DNA from: Anaerolineae bacterium
Lineage (GTDB): Bacteria > Chloroflexota > Anaerolineae > Aggregatilineales > Phototrophicaceae
DNA: 49,006 nucleotides
NCBI GenBank assembly: GCA_022826865.1
Contig: JAJDUC010000033.1
Location: forward strand, 1-49,006
Direction of reading: 5' to 3'
The notes under the pieces were generated by a model that saw only the letters and a program-made list of their open reading frames with translations, did not search any database and was not told the origin of the DNA. Position numbers and translations under genes: made by a program. Below, piece by piece: positions 1 to 6,957 of the stretch; the first letter of the stretch is position 1; the number at the start of each line of letters is the position of its first letter.

Positions 1-5
1 CTGGT

Positions 6-26
6 CTTGACCCGCTTTAGTGGACA
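6..26 (+). repeat. IS3 terminal inverted repeat (end downstream of orfB)
   Basis: This 21-bp sequence matches the reverse complement of 1219-1239 at 18 positions. It ends in GTGGACA towards the inside of the element and is the transposase-binding end beyond the orfB stop. Confidence 0.85.
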
Positions 27-36
27 CTGAATCTGT

Positions 37-888
37 CTAATGCCCCTGCTCATATTGCATCGGACTGGCAAAGTCCAGCGACGAATGTCGTCTGCGGCGG
101 TTGTACCAGGCTTCGATGTAGTAGAAGAGCGCTTGCCGTGCTTCTTTGATGGTGCCATAGACGCGATTGGCGCACTCGTGTTTCAGAGTCGCGAAGAAGC
201 TTTCCATCATGGCGTTGTCGTAACAGCTGCCGGTGGCGCTCATGCTTTGCCGTATTCCCCGGTCTGCCAGCAGCTGTTGGTAACGCTGATCGGTGTACTG
301 GCTGCCCCGGTCGCTATGATGGATGAGTTGACCGGTTATCTCTCGCCGATCCAGCGCCATATTCAGCGCATCTAGTGTCAAGTGCCCGGTTGCTCTTTGA
401 TTCATGGACCAGCCCACAATCTGGCGCGAGAAGGCATCCATCACGGCCGCGAGATGGAGCCGGCCCTCTTTGGTGGCGACTTGCACGATGTCCGCCAGCC
501 ACTTCTGATTGATGCCCGTGGCCGAGAAATCTTGCTGCAGAAGATTGGGCGCCGCTGATGTGGACGCTGACGATTTCTTCCTGCGCCGGTAGCCCTGCTT
601 GCGAATCGCGTACATGCCGGCCAGCCGCATCAAACGCGCCACCCGCTTACGACTGACCCGCCAGCCCTTCGCACACAAGTCCGCCCAGACACGCGGGCTG
701 CCATAGGTCCGGTCGCTGCCCAGGAAGACTTCTCGAATCTTCCGTAGCAGCTTGGCATCCTCCCGCTTGCGCTGGCTCTCCTCGCGATTCAACCAAGCGA
801 AGAAGCCGCTTTTGCTCACATCCAACACGTGGCACATCCTCGACACGCTGAACTCATACCGATGCTTCAGGATAAATTGATATTTCAC
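37..888 (-). CDS. IS3-family transposase OrfB (DDE integrase domain)
   Basis: This 283-residue protein is the catalytic half of the IS3 transposase. An N-terminal helical HTH_21-type region is followed by an rve integrase core. The DDE residues are visible: Asp in the strand ending LADIVQV (about residue 132), Asp in HHSDRGSQY (about 193) and Glu in MESFFATLKHE (about 230). The C-terminal NRRRRHSSL motif is typical of the family. The annotated start is a GTG overlapping the orfA stop as GTGA. In this family OrfB is usually made as an OrfAB fusion by -1 frameshifting, and a suitable A7G site lies upstream at 920-927. The gene is full length with no internal stop. Confidence 0.95.
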   Translation of the reverse strand: MKYQFILKHRYEFSVSRMCHVLDVSKSGFFAWLNREESQRKREDAKLLRKIREVFLGSDRTYGSPRVWADLCAKGWRVSRKRVARLMRLAGMYAIRKQGYRRRKKSSASTSAAPNLLQQDFSATGINQKWLADIVQVATKEGRLHLAAVMDAFSRQIVGWSMNQRATGHLTLDALNMALDRREITGQLIHHSDRGSQYTDQRYQQLLADRGIRQSMSATGSCYDNAMMESFFATLKHECANRVYGTIKEARQALFYYIEAWYNRRRRHSSLDFASPMQYEQGH

Positions 889-1172
889 CGTTTGCTTTCC
901 TGCGAGAACACTTGGATAGCTTTTTTTAAAATGTCGCGTTGCTCTCGCGCGACCGCCAACTCATGCTGCAAGCGGCGGATTTCGGCCTCGGATTCGCGCT
1001 CGGCGCTCGGCTTAAGCTCATCGCTATTCTCGTCTATGCGATAGCGCTGCCGCCATTTGTAGATCAATCCCGGCGTGATACCCAAGTCCCGTTCGACCTG
1101 AGCCACAGACATACCGGGCTTGGAGGCCAAATTAAGCGCCTCACGTTTCAACTCATCCGGATACTTCATCAT
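885..1172 (-). CDS. IS3-family transposase OrfA (HTH protein)
   Basis: This 95-residue protein has an HTH_Tnp_1 fold: a helix-turn-helix around residues 20-45 (VAQVERDLGITPGLIYKW), then a leucine-zipper-like coiled coil (EIRRLQHELAVAREQRDILKK split over residues 65-85) used for multimerisation. Two consecutive ATG codons (1172 and 1169) follow an AGGAG; either could be used. It binds the terminal repeats and, through frameshifting, supplies the N-terminal half of the OrfAB transposase. Its stop overlaps the orfB GTG by four bases. Confidence 0.93.
   Translation of the reverse strand: MMKYPDELKREALNLASKPGMSVAQVERDLGITPGLIYKWRQRYRIDENSDELKPSAERESEAEIRRLQHELAVAREQRDILKKAIQVFSQESKR
920..927 (-). 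promoter_or_regulatory. probable programmed -1 frameshift site (A7G)
   Basis: On the minus strand orfA contains seven A residues followed by G. Slipping back one base here enters the orfB frame, which is open from this point through the orfB start at 888. That would give a continuous OrfAB transposase, the normal IS3-family arrangement. No downstream pseudoknot was worked out. Confidence 0.7.
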
Positions 1173-1218
1173 CGACTCCTACCTGCCTTCCTCACCTGAT
1201 TTTATTGGACAACTTGGC

Positions 1219-1239
1219 TGTCCACAAAATCGGGGCAAG
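1219..1239 (-). repeat. IS3 terminal inverted repeat (end upstream of orfA)
   Basis: This is the inverted partner of 6-26. It lies about 47 bp upstream of the orfA start, where the left end of an IS3-family element is expected. Confidence 0.85.
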
Positions 1240-1242
1240 TTC

Positions 1243-1345
1243 ATTCCGCCCCCGTTTGAGCGGGGGGATTGAGGGAGGAACAGGCCGGGGGTGGGGTTGA
1301 AAAAGCTGCGACCGCATCATCCAATACCGGACAAGCCTTGAAAGG
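1243..1345. repeat. partial GC-rich MITE-like dispersed repeat next to the IS
   Basis: The stretch begins with a hairpin (CCCCCG at 1250-1255, loop, CGGGGG), continues with G-tracts related to those at 32884-32965, and includes ACCGGACAAGCCTT near 1326-1339. That last sequence matches the terminal inverted repeat of the full element at 14260-14488. Only one end is recognisable and the IS3 element begins directly beside it, which is consistent with insertion of the IS into a MITE copy. The following bases to 1467 hold no gene. Confidence 0.6.
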
Positions 1346-1467
1346 GCGTTTGGCTGAAACGCCCACCATTTGCAGGCCATTTTCAACGGGCGTCTTCCTA
1401 CATTTTTACATGGCCATCGGCGGATAATGTTTTGATGCGATTGCTCTGGCCGCCGCCCCATTTATAC

Positions 1468-1496
1468 TTGACATCTGACGCCTCCCGCTTTAGACT
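1468..1496 (+). promoter_or_regulatory. promoter of tRNA-Phe
   Basis: A perfect -35 box TTGACA (1468-1473) is followed after exactly 17 bases by TAGACT (1491-1496), which matches the -10 consensus at four of six positions. Transcription would begin near 1503, about 19 bases before the mature tRNA 5' end. Confidence 0.75.
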
Positions 1497-1521
1497 CCGC
1501 CTTCCAATTGCATCGCATCAT

Positions 1522-1594
1522 GCCGAGATAGCTCAGTTGGTAGAGCATCGCACTGAAAATGCGGGTGTCCCCAGTTCAAGTCTGGGTCTCGGCA
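1522..1594 (+). tRNA. tRNA-Phe (anticodon GAA)
   Basis: A complete 73-nt cloverleaf can be folded. The acceptor stem is GCCGAGA paired with TCTCGGC, the D stem GCTC/GAGC, the anticodon stem TCGCA/TGCGG with loop CTGAAAA (anticodon GAA), and the T stem CCCAG/CTGGG with loop TTCAAGT; the discriminator base is A. The CCA tail is not encoded. A strong promoter precedes it and a hairpin follows. Confidence 0.97.
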
Positions 1595-1602
1595 CAACAA
1601 GG

Positions 1603-1619
1603 ACTCGCCCGGGGCGAGT
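1603..1619 (+). terminator. possible terminator hairpin after tRNA-Phe
   Basis: A 7-bp perfect stem (ACTCGCC / GGCGAGT) with a 3-base loop lies nine bases after the tRNA. The following tract is only moderately T-rich (TTCATTGCTTGT), so termination is probable but not certain. Confidence 0.5.
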
Positions 1620-1700
1620 TCATTGCTTGTACGCTGGAGTCTTACAGCAGGCGCAATCCATTGGTACGATTAGTCTGCGTCCGCTTGCAAACGACTTGGC

Positions 1701-2885
1701 ATGAAGACCATTCTGTTGATTTCCCGCTGCCCGCCTTTTCCCCTTCACTTCGGCGATCGGCTGATCATTTGGCACCTGGCGCGTGAACTGTCCCGGCGGG
1801 GTTACATCATTGATCTGCTGGCGCTTTATGATCGTTCGGACGATCCGCAACATGTGGACGAATATCGGCGCTTCTTCCGGCACATCGAGCTTATTCGCGA
1901 GCCGCGCCGCGCGGCGCTGGCGTACTTGCGCCGGCTGCTGCATCCAGCGGCCCGTTTTGCCGATTCGGCCGAGAAGAGCTTTTGCCCGCCGCTATGGCGG
2001 CGCATCGCCGACCGTCTGCAGCGATACGTATACGATTTGGTCCATAGCTTCGGCGGGATAAGCGTCTACGAATTTCATCCGCTCTTCGCGCAACTGCCTA
2101 ATCTGATCACGCCTTATGAATCTCATACCCTTTATCTTCAGTCCGCCGCCCCCCAAGGCGATTGGAGCGCGCGTCTGCGCCTGCCGATTGTCCGCCGCTA
2201 CGAACGCTTTATGTTTACACCCTACGATCGCACGGTAATGATCTCGGAAGCGGATCGGGCGATGCTGCGCGCCTTGCAGCCGTCTCTGGATATCAAAGTT
2301 ATTCCCAACGGCGCCGATCTCGATCACTTCCGGCCGCAGCCTCATCCCCGCGATCGGCTAACGCTGCTCTTCACTGGCAACTTCGCCTATGCGCCCAACC
2401 AAGATGCGGCTCGCCTGCTGGCGGAGCGCATACTTCCGCAGGTCCGCCGGACTTTGCCGACGGCGCGCTTGCAGCTGGTTGGCGTGAATCCTCCGACATG
2501 GATGCGCGACATGGCAGGCGAGCACATCGAGGTCACCGGCCCGGTGCCCGATATGAGATTCTATTTGGCGCGGGCGGCTGTCTTTGTCTGTCCGCTGCGG
2601 ATCGGCGCCGGGCTCAAAAACAAGTTGCTGGAGGCCATGGCGATGGGCATACCGGTTGTGGCGACGCCGCTCAGCGCCGCCGGCATTGCTGTCCGTCATG
2701 GCCAATCGGCGCTGATTTGCGAAGTGAACGAAATGGCGGAGACGACAGTGCGTCTGCTGCGCGACGAAGCATTGCGTCAAGGCCTCTCACAAAACGGGCG
2801 CGCGCTGGTCGAAAGCCAATATGACTGGGCGCAGACGGCAAGCCGTTATGAACAGTTATATGATGAGATCTGCCGCCGGCGCTAA
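1701..2885 (+). CDS. family 4-type glycosyltransferase
   Basis: This 394-residue cytosolic glycosyltransferase has the GT-B fold of the group 1 family. The N-terminal acceptor domain begins with the usual strand and turn (ILLISRCPPFP), and the C-terminal half holds the nucleotide-sugar domain. Visible motifs are VIPNGADLDHF near residue 200 and the donor-binding segment GAGLKNKLLEAMAMG near 305-320, which includes the family's conserved glutamate. It probably adds a sugar to a cell-surface polysaccharide or glycolipid; donor and acceptor cannot be told from sequence. No clear Shine-Dalgarno precedes the ATG. Its end overlaps the converging GH172 gene by four bases. Confidence 0.88.
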   Translation: MKTILLISRCPPFPLHFGDRLIIWHLARELSRRGYIIDLLALYDRSDDPQHVDEYRRFFRHIELIREPRRAALAYLRRLLHPAARFADSAEKSFCPPLWRRIADRLQRYVYDLVHSFGGISVYEFHPLFAQLPNLITPYESHTLYLQSAAPQGDWSARLRLPIVRRYERFMFTPYDRTVMISEADRAMLRALQPSLDIKVIPNGADLDHFRPQPHPRDRLTLLFTGNFAYAPNQDAARLLAERILPQVRRTLPTARLQLVGVNPPTWMRDMAGEHIEVTGPVPDMRFYLARAAVFVCPLRIGAGLKNKLLEAMAMGIPVVATPLSAAGIAVRHGQSALICEVNEMAETTVRLLRDEALRQGLSQNGRALVESQYDWAQTASRYEQLYDEICRRR

Positions 2886-3967
2886 ATGATTAGCAATTGA
2901 TCGCGCTCGGGCAGGGGCGGAAAGGGCGCGTGCGGAAGGGTCTGGTACCAGTATGCGACCGAGGCGATGTCATCCTGCAGCGGCAGATAGCGATGATTGT
3001 AGCCCCAGCCCAAGGCCTGCATGGTGACGCGCAGATCAGCCTCAAAACGGACCGGGTCAAGGATATGCCAGCGGTACATGCCCATCCGCAGTTGCGCCTT
3101 GTAGTCGCCCTCCGCGCGAATCACTTGATGGAAGCCGGCGTAGGGCGTTGTATAGGTGATGTAGCCCTCATTGTGCTGTGGACTGGGATCAAAATTGTAG
3201 GAGCCGCAGAAATAGTCCTCGGTCCCTGTGCCACAGATCGTCGGATAGGCATCCCCGTCCATATAGAACTTGATCTCGCCTTCGCCCCACCAACCGTTGT
3301 TGTTTGAGCCCCAGGCCATGTAAGTGCCGACGAATTGACCTCGCCCGCGAATGCCGTCGACGATCGTGTAGACATCTTTGTAGGGCAGGGGGTTGACCCG
3401 GCGGAACTGGGCATGGAAGTAGGCGGCGTCCTCCGGCACATCGGTCAAGGTATAGTTGACCTGAAAATAAAGAGTCATATCTTCTTCAGCGATATTGGTC
3501 ATGGTGATCCGGCAATGTTTCCGGAAAGGCATCTCCCAATACGAGTTGAATGCGCTGCCCGGATTGACGCAAATCGGCAGCGAAGCGACCTGGGCGAATT
3601 CGCCCCAGCCGACGGCGAAAAAATCACCGACCGGGCATTCGACCGATGGATGCTCGCTCCCGTCCCAATAGATTCGCAGAATCGAGAATCGCCAATTGCC
3701 GGTTGGCGTCATCCAAATCTGTTGAACCGCGCCCGGACCTTCAATATCGGCGACGGTGAAAGTCTCGCCCGCCTTGATGCGCACTGAGGGCGAGACTTTC
3801 CAACCGTGGCCGAGGTCGCGCGCGGCATGGCTGCCGGCGCCTTCGCTCGCCATGCCGCCCCGTCCCTTGGCGCCGTCAAAGTTCTCAGCGCTGATCGAAC
3901 GCGAAACGGCGTCCGACAGCCGCGATAGATTTCCCAAGTGCATGCCCAATCCATTGAAGCTCGCCAT
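2882..3967 (-). CDS. DUF2961 / glycoside hydrolase family 172 protein
   Basis: This 361-residue protein matches the DUF2961 family, now GH172, whose characterised members cleave alpha-D-fructofuranosyl or alpha-D-arabinofuranosyl linkages and form multimers of jelly-roll domains. Typical segments are GPGAVQQIWMTP and WDGSEHPSVECPVGDFF near residues 85-120, and GTGTEDYFCGSYNF near 255-270. No signal peptide is seen, so a cytoplasmic location is likely. The ATG at 3967 is chosen because GGGAGAG lies just upstream; a start seven codons earlier would cover that site. A ~86-bp structured element directly precedes it (3979-4068), shared with the aminotransferase gene at 10524. The exact substrate is unknown. 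Confidence 0.85.
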   Translation of the reverse strand: MASFNGLGMHLGNLSRLSDAVSRSISAENFDGAKGRGGMASEGAGSHAARDLGHGWKVSPSVRIKAGETFTVADIEGPGAVQQIWMTPTGNWRFSILRIYWDGSEHPSVECPVGDFFAVGWGEFAQVASLPICVNPGSAFNSYWEMPFRKHCRITMTNIAEEDMTLYFQVNYTLTDVPEDAAYFHAQFRRVNPLPYKDVYTIVDGIRGRGQFVGTYMAWGSNNNGWWGEGEIKFYMDGDAYPTICGTGTEDYFCGSYNFDPSPQHNEGYITYTTPYAGFHQVIRAEGDYKAQLRMGMYRWHILDPVRFEADLRVTMQALGWGYNHRYLPLQDDIASVAYWYQTLPHAPFPPLPERDQLLII

Positions 3968-3978
3968 TGTTCTCTCCC

Positions 3979-4068
3979 TTTTTATCAAACCGCCATCTGC
4001 GGTAGCCGAGAACCTTTGATATTTTGCGTGAGCGCGGTAGCCATTCTCGCTGCCGCCGAGCGGCTGCG
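3979..4068 (-). promoter_or_regulatory. structured element upstream of the GH172 gene (copy A)
   Basis: This is about 86 bp, roughly 90 percent identical to 10543-10628. On the coding strand of the downstream gene it contains three short hairpins: GCCGC/GCGGC, CGGCAGC/GCTACCG with a 7-base loop, and ACCGC/GCGGT with a 5-base loop. It ends 12 bases before the start codon. It may be a cis-regulatory leader RNA, an upstream operator or a dispersed repeat; no known riboswitch class was matched. Confidence 0.5.
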
Positions 4069-4078
4069 CTGGCGCGTC

Positions 4079-4630
4079 TTATTGGCCGGCCAAATTATCA
4101 AAATGCAGCTGGAAGGCGGCGCAGACATCGGTATGCGAGCCGACATAGACATAGCTGACGGTATCGCCCTCATAGCTGATGGTTCCGGCGCTGGCGCAAG
4201 GCTCAATGCTGAAAGCCTGCGCGCTTGCCGAGTCTTCCTGGCCGCCGAGCGCGCAGTTGATCAGCTCCTGATTGACGCGCGTCTGGTTGATAACCAGGGC
4301 ACCGCCGACCTTGGGCGCAGTGAGCGTGGTGTCGCTCTCCTGGTAAAAGCGCGCGGCGATCGCGCCCCGATCCTGAAAGCATTGCAAAACCTGTTCCACC
4401 TTGGCGATGGCGGCGGTAATGCCAATTTGACCGCCCATAAGCGCGGCACCGCCAACGGCGGCGAAGGCGCTGTCAATCGTGGTATCGACATCGGAGGCGG
4501 AATAATTCACGATGTTCGGCAACAGGCGCTGCGCCGAATTCGCATCGTTAGCCTCGTTGCCGGTGTCGCCGCAACCTGCCAGCAGCGGCAGCGCAAGCGA
4601 AAACAGAGCCAGAAGCCTTAACGTCGTCAA
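4079..4630 (-). CDS. small lipoprotein of unknown function
   Basis: I do not recognise the family. With the TTG start at 4630 (GGGAG seven bases upstream) the product is 183 residues and begins with a textbook lipoprotein signal peptide: a short N-region, a hydrophobic stretch and the lipobox LLAGC near residues 17-21, so Cys is the likely lipidated residue. A longer start at 4666 would add 12 charged residues before the signal and has no ribosome site. The mature part is acidic and Ala/Thr-rich with several cysteines (QCF, NCAL, PCAS, VCAAF) that could form disulfides outside the membrane. It lies upstream of the GH172 gene on the same strand. Confidence 0.65.
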   Translation of the reverse strand: MTTLRLLALFSLALPLLAGCGDTGNEANDANSAQRLLPNIVNYSASDVDTTIDSAFAAVGGAALMGGQIGITAAIAKVEQVLQCFQDRGAIAARFYQESDTTLTAPKVGGALVINQTRVNQELINCALGGQEDSASAQAFSIEPCASAGTISYEGDTVSYVYVGSHTDVCAAFQLHFDNLAGQ

Positions 4631-4669
4631 TCTCGTTCTCCCGCGGCGGTCCGGACGAGCATGCAAAGC

Positions 4670-4680
4670 ATTTTATCAGA
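4670..4680 (-). promoter_or_regulatory. possible extended -10 promoter of the lipoprotein gene
   Basis: The minus strand reads TGATAAAAT, a TGn-extended -10 box (TAAAAT at 4675-4670) about 40 bases before the chosen TTG start. No good -35 box is visible at the expected spacing. Confidence 0.3.
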
Positions 4681-4812
4681 GATTGGAAAACACGATGAGC
4701 GCTGCCGCCGCCAATCAAATTCGGTGTCTACGCGCGCGATTTGACTGCTAGTCACCGACGATGTCCTCTGCTAGACTGACGCCGACTCTAATCTGGATTG
4801 AATGGGACGAAT

Positions 4813-5625
4813 ATGAAACTTCTGCGATACGCTCTCGGCGACAATATCCATATCGGCATCGCGCATGGCGAAGAAATCATGCGGCTCGGGATCGGGGATA
4901 TGACCGAGCTGATGCGGGAGGATGTGGCATTTGCGGAAACGGGCCTGTTGGACGCCTATAGCGAAGCGCGAATTTTAGCGCCCTTGGACCCCGGCAAAAT
5001 CCTGGCAATCGGCCGCAACTATGCCGAACATGCGCGCGAACTGGATAACGAAGTGCCGGAGGAGCCGCTGGTCTTCGCCGTAATGCCCAGCGCCGTAATC
5101 GCCGATGGCGATGTCATCGAGTGGGAAGAAGCATTGACACAGCAGGTCGATTGGGAAGGGGAGCTGGCGGTCGTCATCGGCAAGGCCGCCCGCCGGGTAA
5201 ATGAGGCGGAAGCGCTGAATTATGTCTTTGGCTATACCATCGCCAACGATGTCTCGGCGCGCGACTTGCAAACGCGGGACAAACAATGGACACGAGCCAA
5301 GGGCCTCGACACTTTTTGCCCTCTGGGCCCTTGCATCGTGACGGCCGACGAGATTCCCGATCCACAGAACCTGCGCATTGTTACAACCGTCGACGGCGAA
5401 GTGAAACAGAATGGCGGCGTGGCGGACATGATCTACAGCGTAGCCAACCTGATCGCCTACCTTTCCCGCGCATTCACGCTTCAGCCCGGCGATATCATCC
5501 TGACGGGAACGCCATCCGGCGTCGGCAAAGCATCTAACCCGCCACAATTCCTGGGCCAAGGCAGCCAGGTGAGCGTCGAAATCGAAGGTATTGGCGTTCT
5601 GACGAATACCTGCCGCGTCCTTTAG
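4813..5625 (+). CDS. fumarylacetoacetate hydrolase (FAA) family protein
   Basis: This 270-residue enzyme belongs to the FAA hydrolase superfamily, Mg/Mn-dependent enzymes that hydrolyse or decarboxylate C-C bonds of 2,4-diketo acids or act as hydratases or isomerases on related acids. The N-terminal FAA_N region is followed by the catalytic domain. The metal ligands appear as WEGELAVVIG (two Glu, near residue 115-120) and ANDVSARD (Asp near 145); the ending GDIILTGTPSGVG is diagnostic. ATG 4813 is preferred over an in-frame TTG 15 bases upstream because it matches the family start. The next gene is a sugar-acid dehydratase, which suggests a role late in sugar-acid breakdown, for example on a 2,4-diketo-3-deoxy acid; this is inference. 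Confidence 0.9.
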   Translation: MKLLRYALGDNIHIGIAHGEEIMRLGIGDMTELMREDVAFAETGLLDAYSEARILAPLDPGKILAIGRNYAEHARELDNEVPEEPLVFAVMPSAVIADGDVIEWEEALTQQVDWEGELAVVIGKAARRVNEAEALNYVFGYTIANDVSARDLQTRDKQWTRAKGLDTFCPLGPCIVTADEIPDPQNLRIVTTVDGEVKQNGGVADMIYSVANLIAYLSRAFTLQPGDIILTGTPSGVGKASNPPQFLGQGSQVSVEIEGIGVLTNTCRVL

Positions 5626-5668
5626 CTGTCGCCGAGATGCGCGCCTTTCCCGAACACAGGAGGTTCCC

Positions 5669-6874
5669 ATGGCTAAGCCGGTTACGATTGCTGACGTCCA
5701 GGTTATCTTGACCCAGCCGAGCAAGTCCCGCCTTGCAATCGTCAAGGTCATCACGTCCGAACCCGGCCTCTATGGTTTGGGCTGCGCGACTTTTACGCAG
5801 CGGATCTTTGCCGTGGCCGCCGCAATCGAACGACATCTGAAGCCGTTCTTGCTCGGCCGTGATGTCGACCGCATCGAAGAGATTTGGAATATGTCGATGG
5901 TGCACGGCTACTGGCGCAATGGTCCGGTGCTCAACAACGCCATCTCCGGCGTTGATCAGGCGCTTTGGGATATCAAGGGCAAACGCGCCGGCATGCCCGT
6001 TTATGACTTGCTTGGCGGCAAATCGCGCGAGGCCGCCCATGTTTATGTGCATGCCAACGCCGACAGCAAGGAAGAAGTGGCGGACCAGGCGCGCGCTTAC
6101 ATGGAACAGGGCTTTCGCTACATTCGCGTGCAAATGGGCGGCTATGGCGGGAAGGGCAGCCCGATGGTCAAGCCCCGGAACGCGCCCGCTGGCGCCTATT
6201 TCGATCCCCGCGACTATTGCCGCAAGATGCTTGATATGATCGCCTATGCGCGCGCGCAAGTCGGCGGCGAAGTCGAACTGCTGCACGATATCCACGAGCG
6301 CCTCACGCCGATTCACGCCGTCGAATTCGCTAAAGATGTCGAGCCATTCAAGCTCTTCTTCCTCGAAGATGCGCTGGCGCCGGAAGACATTGCCTGGTTC
6401 CGCATGATCCGCGCCCAATGCGCTACGCCGCTGGCGATGGGGGAGCTTTTCAACAATCCGCATGAATGGCAACTCTTGATTCAAGAGCGCCTGATCGACT
6501 TCATCCGCATGCACGTGAGCCAGATGGGCGGGATCACGCCGGCGCGCGATATCGCCACCTTCGCGAAGCTGTACGGCGTCCGCACCGCCTGGCACGGCCC
6601 CAGCGATACCTCGCCTGTCGGTCACGCCGCCAACCTGCAGCTGGACCTCTGGCATCCCAACTTTGGCATCCAGGAATGGTATCGTCCGTCCGAGCTGGAT
6701 TACGAGATCTTCCCGGGTTTGCCGGTCGTCGAAGATGGCTATCTCTATCCCAATGAGCAGCCCGGCCTCGGCATCGATATCAATGAAGAATTGGCGGCGA
6801 AATACCCCTGCCGGGAGATCGTCGAAGAATGGACCCAAACGCGTTTGCCCGATGGCAGCCCGACGCGGCCATAA
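5669..6874 (+). CDS. ManD-type mannonate dehydratase family (enolase superfamily)
   Basis: This 401-residue protein has the size and motifs of the ManD (RspA-like) subgroup of the enolase superfamily, which dehydrates D-mannonate or D-gluconate to 2-keto-3-deoxygluconate. The N-terminal capping domain is followed by a TIM barrel. The metal ligands are in LLHDIHE (Asp near residue 207, with the catalytic His two residues on), FFLED (Glu near 233) and AMGELFNN (Glu near 259); TAWHGPSD supplies the second catalytic His near 309. FRYIRVQMGGYGG near residue 150 is the subgroup's Arg/Tyr loop. An AGGAGG lies eight bases before the ATG. Members vary widely in activity, so the substrate is not assured. 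It is 43 bases downstream of the FAA-family gene. Confidence 0.88.
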   Translation: MAKPVTIADVQVILTQPSKSRLAIVKVITSEPGLYGLGCATFTQRIFAVAAAIERHLKPFLLGRDVDRIEEIWNMSMVHGYWRNGPVLNNAISGVDQALWDIKGKRAGMPVYDLLGGKSREAAHVYVHANADSKEEVADQARAYMEQGFRYIRVQMGGYGGKGSPMVKPRNAPAGAYFDPRDYCRKMLDMIAYARAQVGGEVELLHDIHERLTPIHAVEFAKDVEPFKLFFLEDALAPEDIAWFRMIRAQCATPLAMGELFNNPHEWQLLIQERLIDFIRMHVSQMGGITPARDIATFAKLYGVRTAWHGPSDTSPVGHAANLQLDLWHPNFGIQEWYRPSELDYEIFPGLPVVEDGYLYPNEQPGLGIDINEELAAKYPCREIVEEWTQTRLPDGSPTRP

Positions 6875-6890
6875 TCCGTCAAGTCTGGAG

Positions 6891-6896
6891 TATAAT
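6891..6896 (+). promoter_or_regulatory. possible -10 box upstream of the methyltransferase-nuclease gene
   Basis: A perfect TATAAT lies 61 bases before the start codon, just after the ManD stop. No convincing -35 box is present at 16-18 bases upstream, so activity is uncertain. Confidence 0.3.
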
Positions 6897-6957
6897 GTTA
6901 GGGTGATTCAGCTAGTCGTCCAAATGCAACAACTAAAATGGTAATCGGAGACCCGGT

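Larger units (their letters stand above)
6..1239 (-). mobile_element. IS3-family insertion sequence, apparently complete
   Basis: The element carries the two overlapping reading frames of IS3-family elements (orfA helix-turn-helix, orfB DDE integrase), transcribed right to left. Imperfect 21-bp terminal inverted repeats lie at 6-26 and 1219-1239; 18 of 21 positions match, and both share the inner core GTGGACA. Both frames are intact and the three catalytic acidic residues are visible, so the element may be active. A short direct target duplication was not evident on either side. The right flank is a GC-rich dispersed repeat, so the element may have inserted into one. Confidence 0.93.

Noticed and set aside
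1..1594. tRNA-Phe as an integration site of an island
   Set aside because: No integrase gene and no second copy of the tRNA 3' end was found in the window.
3979..4068. c-di-GMP class I or other known riboswitch in the paired upstream element
   Set aside because: Isolated words such as CACGCAAA and GGCTACCG recall the c-di-GMP-I aptamer, but the order and helices do not match the consensus.
5534..6838. Long open frame antisense to the ManD-type gene
   Set aside because: It is the reverse-strand shadow of a high-GC gene whose own motifs are unmistakable; the translated product shows no domain.
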